Source: Xanthomonas sp. AM6 (GTDB taxonomy: Bacteria > Pseudomonadota > Gammaproteobacteria > Xanthomonadales > Xanthomonadaceae). From it: a stretch of DNA of 64,000 bases. The position numbers and the translations under genes were made by a program. The stretch spans positions 3,374,501 to 3,438,500 of the forward strand of contig NZ_CP106869.1 of NCBI RefSeq assembly GCF_025665335.1, written 5' to 3'. Numbering within the stretch: the first letter of the stretch is position 1; every line of letters begins with the position of its first letter. Shown here one piece after another: positions 34,789 to 41,341 of the stretch. The notes beneath the pieces are model-generated. The model was not told where the DNA came from. It did no database searches and saw nothing but the letters and a program-made list of their open reading frames with translations.

Positions 34789-35102
34789 TTCCCGGCCGCC
34801 AGCTCGTGGATTCGGTTCATCGCCCAGGTGTAGGCCCACTGGTCGATGATCGAGATCCGGGTGACCTTCTTGCCGTTGCGCGTGGCCTGGGTGACCTCGG
34901 TACTCTCGACCAGCATCGCCACCGCCAGCAGCGCGCTGCGCGTTGTCGGGTCGGGTTCCTTGATGATCTCGATCGCGTCCGACACCATCGACCGCAGCGA
35001 GTCCAGCAGCCCGGCGGTCGGCCGCGCGTTGCGCGTGTCGATCAGCGCCAGCGCCTGCTGCAGGCCCTTGATCGCGTCCTTGTGGCTACGCGCCCGGGGC
35101 AT
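34785..35102 (-). CDS. Hypothetical protein in the lysis cassette
   Basis: This 105-residue soluble helical protein (MPRARSHKDAIKGLQQALALIDTRNARPTAGLLDSLRSMVSDAIEIIKEPDPTTRSALLAVAMLVES) overlaps the holin-like gene by 17 bases and the small TM gene by 4. Function is unknown. Confidence 0.6.
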   Translation of the reverse strand: MPRARSHKDAIKGLQQALALIDTRNARPTAGLLDSLRSMVSDAIEIIKEPDPTTRSALLAVAMLVESTEVTQATRNGKKVTRISIIDQWAYTWAMNRIHELAAGK

Positions 35103-35562
35103 CGCCGCCTCCCTGCTCCGGGGCGTCGCCGGGGTTCGGCTGCAGCGATTCCGGCCGCGCGCAGGGGAAGATGCGGTAGAGCATCCCCGAAGCCGTGGTC
35201 CACAGCCCCATCGCGGCGAAGCCGGTCATCAGAGCGAACCATGCGCCGCGCGGCGTCGGCACCTTGGCCCAGCAAACGACGATCGCCAGCAGGCAGCTCC
35301 AGAAACGGATCCGCGCCTTGGTGAACGCCGGCGGCCAGGACGCGCGCATGCCGATCTGCTGGGGCAAGTGCGGCAGCAGCAAGCCGATCGCGACGCTGAT
35401 CGCCAGGCTCATCCACATGGCCTCGACCTGCGGCACCGCCAGGAAGCTGCCCATATCGACCAGGAACAGCTTCACCGCCGGCCAGTTGTCGGCCAGCGCC
35501 AGAGCGCTGCCAGCGACGGAGACGGCCCCGGCCAGCTGCGCCAGCGTGATCCGCGATTCCAC
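35086..35562 (-). CDS. Putative holin (multi-TM)
   Basis: This 158-residue protein starts at GTG 35562. It has hydrophobic segments around 47-65 (MWMSLAISVAIGLLLPHL), 88-100 (FWSCLLAIVVCWA) and 107-125 (AWFALMTGFAAMGLWTTASG) and a hydrophilic Pro/Gly-rich C-terminus. It follows the endolysin gene directly and precedes the spanins, so a holin role is likely. No family match is claimed. Confidence 0.65.
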   Translation of the reverse strand: MESRITLAQLAGAVSVAGSALALADNWPAVKLFLVDMGSFLAVPQVEAMWMSLAISVAIGLLLPHLPQQIGMRASWPPAFTKARIRFWSCLLAIVVCWAKVPTPRGAWFALMTGFAAMGLWTTASGMLYRIFPCARPESLQPNPGDAPEQGGGDAPGA

Positions 35563-35563
35563 G

Positions 35564-36055
35564 TCAGGCCTCCGCTACCTGGCCGCCGGCGCGCCTGTAC
35601 GCCGTCAGCAGGTTGTCCAGCTTCTGCTCATGCTGGCCGTAGCCGGCGCCGGGCAGGCTCGCCCAGATGTTCGACACCCGCGCAATGGCCTCCCGGATCT
35701 TGCCGGCCTGGATCAGCGGCAGCGCCTTGCGCTCGCGGATCTGCTGCAGCGCGATCTTGTCCTGGCTCAGCGGCGAGAAGTCGGCCAGACCGAGCGTCTT
35801 GCGGTAGGCGTCGAAGTAGCGGCGCAGGAGCTGGTAGCGCCCGGCCGCGGTCGACTGGATGCGCAGCGCCGGCAGGTCCACCAGCACCCGCGGGTGGTCC
35901 GCGTAGCTGGTGAACAGCTTGCCGCCGACGATCACGTCGTAGCCGTGGTTCGCGGTCGGCTGCTTGCCGTTGTCGGTCCCCTCGGACCAGGCCAGCATGT
36001 CCAGGAAGGCCACGACGTTGCGGCCACCAGCTTGCTCGGGCGTGATGACTGCCAT
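35564..36055 (-). CDS. R: Endolysin, lambda R-type lytic transglycosylase
   Basis: This 163-residue protein starts at ATG 36055. It follows lambda gpR along its whole length: AFLDMLAWSEGTDNGKQPTANHGYDVIVGG with catalytic Glu25, FTSYADHPRVLVDL, STAAGRYQLLRRYFDAYRKTLGLADFSPLSQDKIALQQI and VSNIWASLPGAGYGQHEQKLDNLL. No signal peptide, so it needs the holin for release. A terminator separates it from the TIR gene upstream. Confidence 0.93.
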   Translation of the reverse strand: MAVITPEQAGGRNVVAFLDMLAWSEGTDNGKQPTANHGYDVIVGGKLFTSYADHPRVLVDLPALRIQSTAAGRYQLLRRYFDAYRKTLGLADFSPLSQDKIALQQIRERKALPLIQAGKIREAIARVSNIWASLPGAGYGQHEQKLDNLLTAYRRAGGQVAEA

Positions 36056-36140
36056 GGGTTCTCCGGACAACGGCAATAGGTGCCCGGCCCGCGGTCCAGC
36101 TGGACGCATGGCTTGGTCTGGCGAGGAGCCGGGCGGAAAC

Positions 36141-36171
36141 GAAAAAGCCCCCGGGGATCTCCCGAGGGCTT
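36141..36171 (-). terminator. Intrinsic terminator between the TIR gene and the lysis genes
   Basis: On the minus strand AAGCCCTCGGG pairs with CCCGGGGGCTT (ten pairs, one mismatch) around a 5-base loop, followed by TTTTTCG. It lies 45 bases past the TIR stop and 85 before the endolysin. Its place is like lambda tR', which Q antitermination must pass to express the lysis and late genes. Confidence 0.85.
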
Positions 36172-36215
36172 CTATGTCAGCGTGCCGAAAAAACTACACC
36201 AGAGGTGTGCACCTG

Positions 36216-37370
36216 TCAATCTTGCGCAGGTGGGCGAATCCACGCGAAAGGACCGCTCCGCCGGAGATAAGGCAGTATGTCGTAGAAGGGAACGAAGACT
36301 GTCCAGCTGCCCTCAGCGTAAGGACCAACTTGGTATGGCGGAAACATGAAGGTCAGCCCATCATCTGAGATGCTGAAGTTCAAGAAATTCTCGATATCTG
36401 CCCCCGCACCGTCCTTGATCCATTCAAGGCTAGAGCCATCGGCCTCACGCCCAAACCTTCTCCAATATTCCCGCTGCAACTCTGCAATGGAAAAATTACT
36501 TACTGCCTCTATGGCTGGCGAAAGCTCACTGAAGAGATCACTCAGTTCAAGCTGAACCAAATGCGGCGTCAACACGAAGTTGTATGTTTCGAAATGAGAG
36601 TTCGGATGCGCGGCTCCAGCTCCATACCAGCCGACACGAAATATAAGGCTCAGAAGACGCTCCGACGAATAGGCGATTTCGTAGTCGTCCCAGCGGCCGT
36701 TTGAAGGAGGGGCATCGAGTTGGTCAGAAAACAGATCAGGGCTCTGGTCCCAGATCTTCTGCCTAGCGTCTACGGCCGCCTTTCTGGCTCGTCCCTCGAA
36801 GAACTGGCTAAGTTCTTCCGCTAGCGGAGACGCAACCTGCGACGTGAATTTTGGATACGACACCGAGATATCGTGCCCAGGCAAGCCTTCCCAGCGCTCG
36901 ACAATTGCTTTTGGAATAACTCGAAATGGCCCAAACTCAGCACCCTCTTCGCCCTTAATTGACTGCTGCTCGGCGGCCAACGCAAGGGCTGACGTCACGC
37001 TACTTCTCGCGTCTGGACTGTTCCAATCGACGTACTGGAGCCTCGATGAAATTTGTGAAGGGACCTCACAAGGCTCGAGAAGCACCGGGACTGCGTAGAC
37101 ATCCGTTGGCTGTTTGTAGACCAGCTTCTGTAAAGCCTCGTTCGCCTCGCGTTGCACAAAGCCGCGCTTGTGCACGCTTCTCGGGCTAAGCAGAAGAAGA
37201 ATGACATTGGCGTCGCTGAATGCCTTCGCTATTTCCGCTTCCCAGTTTTGCCCCGGAAGCAAACACCTCTGGTCTATCCAAGGTTCAACACCTATGGACG
37301 CGAGCCAGTTGTAAATTTCTAGAGCAGCCTCTCCATCCTCTCTGGCGTAGCTTACAAATACCTTGAGCAT
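36216..37370 (-). CDS. TIR domain fused to DUF4163/DUF3298-like domain (probable phage-borne defence or conversion gene)
   Basis: This 384-residue protein starts at ATG 37370 (MLKVFVSYARED, the usual TIR beginning). Residues 1-130 are a TIR_2 domain: KVFVSYAREDGEAALEIYNWLASIGVEPWIDQRCLLPGQNWEAEI, VILLLLSPRSV and FVQREANEAL with Glu75 as the likely NAD-cleaving residue. Residues about 165-255 resemble DUF4163 (ISVSYPKFTSQVASPLAEELSQFFEGRARKA). Residues 250-362 resemble DUF3298 (GAAHPNSHFETYNFVL, QLELSDLF, NFSISDDGLTFMFPPYQVGPYAEGSWTVFVPFYDILPYL). There is no signal peptide, so it is cytoplasmic, unlike RsiV or PdaC. It lies 39 bases downstream of the Q-like gene and has clearly lower GC than the phage. 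Confidence 0.8.
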   Translation of the reverse strand: MLKVFVSYAREDGEAALEIYNWLASIGVEPWIDQRCLLPGQNWEAEIAKAFSDANVILLLLSPRSVHKRGFVQREANEALQKLVYKQPTDVYAVPVLLEPCEVPSQISSRLQYVDWNSPDARSSVTSALALAAEQQSIKGEEGAEFGPFRVIPKAIVERWEGLPGHDISVSYPKFTSQVASPLAEELSQFFEGRARKAAVDARQKIWDQSPDLFSDQLDAPPSNGRWDDYEIAYSSERLLSLIFRVGWYGAGAAHPNSHFETYNFVLTPHLVQLELSDLFSELSPAIEAVSNFSIAELQREYWRRFGREADGSSLEWIKDGAGADIENFLNFSISDDGLTFMFPPYQVGPYAEGSWTVFVPFYDILPYLRRSGPFAWIRPPAQD

Positions 37371-37409
37371 AAAATTCCAGCGACCCTGTGTTTCAGAAAG
37401 CATACTAGG

Positions 37410-37841
37410 TCACGCCGCCTCTGACACCCACCCCTCTAGACGACCCCGTACACGCTGAAATCCTAGCTCTACCAGGGTTAAATACTGTCGCATCGACACT
37501 GGACGCTGCCGGCAATTCGCCATTAGCGTGACCGCGGTGTCGTATCGCTCAACTTTCCTTCGGCCGGAACCGCAATAGTAGGCCCGCAGTGAACATGACA
37601 TGCCGATGTTGTCGCGGGCGATGCTGGCGACAATGCTCTCTATCTCTTGAGCACGCGGATCGCAGAACAGTGGCGCGTATCCTTGGGGCCTTGCCGGCAT
37701 CTCACCGCGGTGTTCAATCAGGATCTGGAGCATATTTTTCGACTGATGGCCCAAATACTCACAGTCGCGTGCTAAGCAGAATTCCTCGCCCCACTGCTCA
37801 AGTCGGCGGCGCACATACACTCCAAAGGTATCAAGCTGCAT
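37410..37841 (-). CDS. Q-like late antiterminator
   Basis: This 143-residue protein shows the layout of phage Q/ArpU/RinA-type late regulators: an N-terminal LEQWGEEFCLARDCEYLGHQSKNMLQIL, a middle RAQEIESIVASIARDNIGMSCSLRAYYCGSG, and a C-terminal RYDTAVTLMANCRQRPVSMRQYLTLVELGFQRVRGRLEGW that may be a helix-turn-helix. Position (last early gene, before lysis and late genes) supports the role. Base composition is lower in GC, as for the adjoining TIR gene. The family assignment is by pattern only. Confidence 0.6.
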   Translation of the reverse strand: MQLDTFGVYVRRRLEQWGEEFCLARDCEYLGHQSKNMLQILIEHRGEMPARPQGYAPLFCDPRAQEIESIVASIARDNIGMSCSLRAYYCGSGRRKVERYDTAVTLMANCRQRPVSMRQYLTLVELGFQRVRGRLEGWVSEAA

Positions 37842-38088
37842 CGCGGTATTTCTCCAAGGTATTCGGGTCGAGTCGGAAAACGGGCTGCTTCTTGTCCCAG
37901 CTGCAGGCGCCCTTCTGCCGTTCCTCCTGACCGCGGCAGTGGACGATGCCCAGCGTGGTGGCGCGGCAGGCGCAGATGCAGCAGTTGCCGTGCCGGCGGC
38001 GGTCGGCGTCCATGCGCTTGCGCAGGACGCGGGCGTGGTGGCGCTCGGTGTAGCGCTCGGGCTGGGTGAGGTCGTGGGGGTTGCTCAC
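37831..38088 (-). CDS. Cys-rich small protein (NinF/zinc-finger-like)
   Basis: This 85-residue protein starts at a GTG overlapping the RuvC-like stop. RMDADRRRHGNCCICACRATTLGIVHCRGQEERQKGACSWDKKQPVF contains six Cys and one His in the likely metal-binding region. The N-terminal PERYTERHHARVLRKRM is basic. It may bind nucleic acid, as nin-region proteins do. Confidence 0.6.
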   Translation of the reverse strand: MSNPHDLTQPERYTERHHARVLRKRMDADRRRHGNCCICACRATTLGIVHCRGQEERQKGACSWDKKQPVFRLDPNTLEKYRDAA

Positions 38089-38603
38089 GCGGCGCGGGCT
38101 CCCAGCTCGGTGTGCTCGTGGTACAGCGCCAGCAGAAGCGCCTCGCTGCGGCCGTCGTCCTTCTTCCGCTGCAGCAGCGGCGCCGCCGACGGGAACCGCG
38201 CGATGGCCAGCAGCCGAGAGGCGTCCTTGTCCTTGCCGATCAGGCCGTAGTGGCGCTTCCAACTGGCCGGCTCGGCGAGGCTGAAAGGGATGCCCATCAC
38301 CTCGAAGACCGCTTTCACCTTGGCGTAGCTCTCGCCGAAGTTCATCGACGACTGCGCGCCTGGCCGCCGGTCGCCCTTGGGCGGCATTGCCCGGACGCGC
38401 TCGACGCAGCCGCAGAAATAGGCGCCGGGGTGCGCGGCGCGCAGCGATCGGATGAACACGGCGATTGCGCGCGCGTCCACCTCGCGCTTGTTGCCCACCG
38501 CCATGGTCGGCATGTCGATGACCGGCCCGGCCTCGCCGTCGATCAGCGCGGCGACTGCGCCCGACATGCCGGGGTCAGCGCCCAGAACTACGCGAAGGGT
38601 CAT
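38085..38603 (-). CDS. RuvC-like Holliday junction resolvase
   Basis: This 172-residue protein starts at ATG 38603 (ATGA overlap). VVLGADPGMSGAVAALIDG carries the first catalytic Asp (10), YFCGCVERVRAMPPKGDRRPGAQSSMNFGESYAKVKAVFEVMGIPFSLAEPASWKRHYGLIGKDKDASRLLAIARFP the second and following motifs, and KDDGRSEALLLALYHE the C-terminal acidic motif. It is a phage functional analogue of RuvC/RusA, placed in the nin-like region. Confidence 0.88.
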   Translation of the reverse strand: MTLRVVLGADPGMSGAVAALIDGEAGPVIDMPTMAVGNKREVDARAIAVFIRSLRAAHPGAYFCGCVERVRAMPPKGDRRPGAQSSMNFGESYAKVKAVFEVMGIPFSLAEPASWKRHYGLIGKDKDASRLLAIARFPSAAPLLQRKKDDGRSEALLLALYHEHTELGARAA

Positions 38604-39307
38604 GCTGCGCTTCTCCATGTCGGGATGGTCCGCGGCGCCGGCGCGGCCTGGATGCCGGGCAGCCGATCGACGGCGCCGCCGCGCGCCAGGAACTGCTCGA
38701 CGGTCTCGGCCGGGCGGGCGCTGGGCACGACGACGGGTTTGGGCGTCATGCCGGCGACGCTGCCGACGCGCTGCAGCCTGGTCGGTGCTGGCCGCGGCGC
38801 GCGGGCACGCTCCTGCTTGCCGGCGGCGACCTTGGCCAGCCACTCGGCGCGCGTCATGCGGCCAGCTGCGTGGCGGGCCAGTCGCTTGCGCTCGGCGGCG
38901 CGCTGCTTGGCGTAGGGCAGATCGCGGAAGCGAGCCTCGCGCGCCGCCCGTCGCTGGGCACTCTCGGCCTGCAGCGCCGCATGCCGCTGCTCCCGCGCCG
39001 CAGCCAGTTCCTCGCGGGAAAGCCCGCCATCGCGCTTGTGCCGCGCACGCGCCATCGCCGCGCGCTTCGCCTTGCGCTCCTCAGGCGTCAGCTTCCACGC
39101 CCTGGTCGGCGGCTGCACGAACTGGTAGCGCATACCCCGGCCCATGCCCTCGCTGACCAGCTGGCCGCCCTGCACCATCGTGCGGATCGTCCACGCCACC
39201 ATCTGGCGCTCCTTGCCGGTCGCGCCCAGGCCGTCCGACACCTCGGCCGCCGACCGCATCCCGCCGGCGGCGATCAGCCAGGCCCGCACCCGCGCGGCGC
39301 GGCTCAT
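38600..39307 (-). CDS. HTH-containing basic phage protein
   Basis: This 235-residue protein starts at ATG 39307 (GGAG 6 bases upstream). It begins with a winged-helix-like MSRAARVRAWLIAAGGMRSAAEVSDGLGATGKERQMVAWTIRTMVQGGQLVSEGMGRGMRYQF, then a long Arg/Lys/Ala-rich helix (about 70-165) and a Pro-rich end. A GTG at 39349 in the same frame is an alternative start. It may regulate DNA-level processes in the nin region. Confidence 0.65.
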   Translation of the reverse strand: MSRAARVRAWLIAAGGMRSAAEVSDGLGATGKERQMVAWTIRTMVQGGQLVSEGMGRGMRYQFVQPPTRAWKLTPEERKAKRAAMARARHKRDGGLSREELAAAREQRHAALQAESAQRRAAREARFRDLPYAKQRAAERKRLARHAAGRMTRAEWLAKVAAGKQERARAPRPAPTRLQRVGSVAGMTPKPVVVPSARPAETVEQFLARGGAVDRLPGIQAAPAPRTIPTWRSAA

Positions 39308-39338
39308 GCGGCGCTCCGGCGCGGCTGGCGTTGCTGGT

Positions 39339-39512
39339 TCATCGGGCACCTCCGAAGAAGCCGCCCCACCAGAGCAGTAGCGCCATCAGCGCCGTTGCGA
39401 TCAGCGACGCGACGAAGTTGTGCTTCCCGGTTTGCGGTCGGCCATCCTTGATGAGGCTGTTGGTCAGGCCGACCGTAGCCAGGATGATCCAGATGATCTG
39501 TGGTGCGTTCAT
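39339..39512 (-). CDS. Small two-TM membrane protein
   Basis: This 57-residue protein reads MNAPQIIWIILATVGLTNSLIKDGRPQTG, then VASLIATALMALLLWWGGFFG. These are two hydrophobic helices joined by a short basic loop. It lies between the Ref-like and HTH genes, overlapping the former by 4 bases. Confidence 0.6.
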   Translation of the reverse strand: MNAPQIIWIILATVGLTNSLIKDGRPQTGKHNFVASLIATALMALLLWWGGFFGGAR

Positions 39513-39904
39513 GCTGCCCTCGCGGTGTTGAGTAGGTGGTCCTGGTACTGCTGCCAGGCTTCAGTGCCGCGGCCGCCGAGCACGTCCAGCGTCCACATGC
39601 GGAATTCGCGGGCCTGCTCTTGGAAGCTCGGGCCGTAGATGGCGTACATGGCCTTGCCGTTGCGGTTCGGCAGCGGGATGCCCTGGTGGTGCCAGTCACC
39701 CATGGCGACGACCGCGTGCTGGCCGATCTGCTTCTGCCCGTGCAGGTCGCCGAGGTTGCGGTGATGGAGACGAATGTGGCCGCACCAGATGGACGGCTGC
39801 AGGCCGGCGGCTATGCGCCAGCGGCAGACCACGCAGCCGAGCGCGCGCGCCGCGTCCTGGTAGGCCTGCTCGGCGCGCGTCGCCGGCTTGATCGCGCGCT
39901 TCAT
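39509..39904 (-). CDS. Ref-like HNH nuclease (P1 Ref/DUF968 type)
   Basis: This 131-residue protein starts at ATG 39904. AARALGCVVCRWRIAAGLQPSIWCGHIRLHHRNLGDLHGQKQIGQHAVVAMGDWHHQGIP fits the Cys/His pattern of phage P1 Ref (a RecA-dependent nuclease), including the GQHxVVxxxxWHHQG end. It would act in recombination. Confidence 0.75.
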   Translation of the reverse strand: MKRAIKPATRAEQAYQDAARALGCVVCRWRIAAGLQPSIWCGHIRLHHRNLGDLHGQKQIGQHAVVAMGDWHHQGIPLPNRNGKAMYAIYGPSFQEQAREFRMWTLDVLGGRGTEAWQQYQDHLLNTARAA

Positions 39905-39978
39905 GCGCCCCCCCGCCCAAGGCTTGCGTGCGGCTGGTCCACGTTGCACGATGCGGCCAACCACAGCGAAGGACCGAC

Positions 39979-40524
39979 ATGGCCGACCCTCTCTACTGCC
40001 CTTGGTTCTTCTCTGCGCCCTGTCTCAAGCCAGAGGTTTGGGCTGCATGGGCCCAAGCGATCTTGTCGGTAGCAGCCATTTTTGTGGCGGCGAAACTCCA
40101 GCGGTGGCAAGCCCAGGATGCCTCGCGAGAGAAGATGCACTCCTGCATCGAGTTGATCTCTTTCGCTACGTTTGTCGCGTCGCTGATGGAACGTCACTTC
40201 GAAGGGAAGAAGATCGGCGGTCCGCGTGTGATCCATGCCGAGCTCGTGCAGCTTTGCCGAGCATTTGATTCCATCAACTACATGGACATTCCTAACCGAC
40301 AACTGGCCGTATGCGTGCAGCGCGCTGCATCCACGGCGAACACCCTGCGATCCATCCAAGAGCTTCTTCTGGAGCACAAGAAGCTGGATCAAGAACGGTC
40401 GCTGGGAATCATCAAGAAGCACTCCGCGGCTCTCGATAGCCTTCTTGGCGAAGCCATGAAGGCCACTGGCGTGCGGCCCCGCGACCTCAACGAGCAAAAG
40501 GAACTTCCGCCGGATGTCGGATGA
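39979..40524 (+). CDS. Single-TM protein encoded against the operon (moron)
   Basis: This 181-residue protein starts at ATG 39979. Residues about 18-38 (EVWAAWAQAILSVAAIFVAAKLQRW) form one TM helix close to the N-terminus. The rest is soluble and helical with an I/L-spaced end (RSIQELLLEHKKLDQERSLGIIKKHSAALDSLLGEAMKATG). It lies alone on the plus strand within a minus-strand operon and has lower GC, which fits an independently expressed cargo gene. Superinfection exclusion or defence is possible but unsupported by homology. Confidence 0.7.
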   Translation: MADPLYCPWFFSAPCLKPEVWAAWAQAILSVAAIFVAAKLQRWQAQDASREKMHSCIELISFATFVASLMERHFEGKKIGGPRVIHAELVQLCRAFDSINYMDIPNRQLAVCVQRAASTANTLRSIQELLLEHKKLDQERSLGIIKKHSAALDSLLGEAMKATGVRPRDLNEQKELPPDVG

Positions 40525-40532
40525 TCTGACGC

Positions 40533-41156
40533 TCATGCTGCCTCCCTAGCCTGCCCGCTGGCCATGAGCCAGAACTCGGCGCGCACGTCGTCCAGAAGCA
40601 CATGCGTGTAGTGCTCGCCGATGTGCGCGGTGATGCCCTCGAACAGCCGCCGGAACTCGTCCTCGTCCATGCAGTCGAACGCCAGCGAGCGCGCCACCGT
40701 GACCGGGATCGTCTCGATCCGCGGCAGCACCTCGCGCAGCAGCTTCGCCGCGCCCGGGCCGAACGCGGCATCGGCAGCCGCCAGCACCGCGGACACCACC
40801 GCCGTGGCGTCCATGTCGACCTGCTCGCAGCACACGCCGGCCTCGCGCTGCAGGCGCTTCACCGCCTCGTGCGTGTCTAGGCTTTCCCAGCCGTCGACGT
40901 TCTCGACCATCAGCGCGCCGATCTTGTGCAGCAGCCGGTGGCGCCAGGCGTCGCGCGGCGCCTTGATCTCTAGCCGCACCTCCTGCCCGCGCCGGTAGCC
41001 GCGCTGCCGCATCAGCTCGCGGTCGACCTCGTGATTGGCGAGGATGCCCAGCCGCTCTTCCCCGGTCGCCAGCACCACGACGGCCTCGATCAGGCCGTAG
41101 ATCGGCCGGCTAGCGCGCTTGGCGCGGATCTTCTTCGCTGCTGCGGTCAGGGTCAT
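40533..41156 (-). CDS. Phage replication-region protein (DUF1367-like)
   Basis: This 207-residue protein starts at ATG 41156. RRGQEVRLEIKAPRDAWRHRLLHKIGALMVENVDGW and VTVARSLAFDCMDEDEFRRLFEGITAHIGEHY resemble the arrangement of DUF1367 proteins found in lambdoid nin regions. The identification is moderate. It is coupled to the preceding 62-residue gene. Confidence 0.55.
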   Translation of the reverse strand: MTLTAAAKKIRAKRASRPIYGLIEAVVVLATGEERLGILANHEVDRELMRQRGYRRGQEVRLEIKAPRDAWRHRLLHKIGALMVENVDGWESLDTHEAVKRLQREAGVCCEQVDMDATAVVSAVLAAADAAFGPGAAKLLREVLPRIETIPVTVARSLAFDCMDEDEFRRLFEGITAHIGEHYTHVLLDDVRAEFWLMASGQAREAA

Positions 41157-41341
41157 GGCTTGCTCCCAACCAGCTCGGCGATGAGCTGGATGCGCGCGGG
41201 CGTGAACGAGATCCGATTGACCTTCGTCCATCGGGATTGACCGACACCGCGGTGCCACAAGAACGTGCCATCCCAGCCCCATTGGGCACGGCCGTCGTGG
41301 TGAGGATCCTTCGCGGTGCGGTAGATGGCGTCGCCGTTCAT
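41153..41341 (-). CDS. Small hypothetical protein downstream of the helicase
   Basis: This 62-residue protein (MNGDAIYRTAKDPHHDGRAQWGWDGTFLWHRGVGQSRWTKVNRISFTPARIQLIAELVG) is aromatic-rich and of unknown function. It is overlapped at both ends by 4-base stop/start junctions, which supports its reality. Confidence 0.6.
   Translation of the reverse strand: MNGDAIYRTAKDPHHDGRAQWGWDGTFLWHRGVGQSRWTKVNRISFTPARIQLIAELVGSKP

Noticed and set aside
37410-37841. Toxin or antitoxin partner of the TIR-DUF3298 gene
   Set aside because: The protein pattern and position fit a Q-type antiterminator better; it has no toxin-antitoxin motif.
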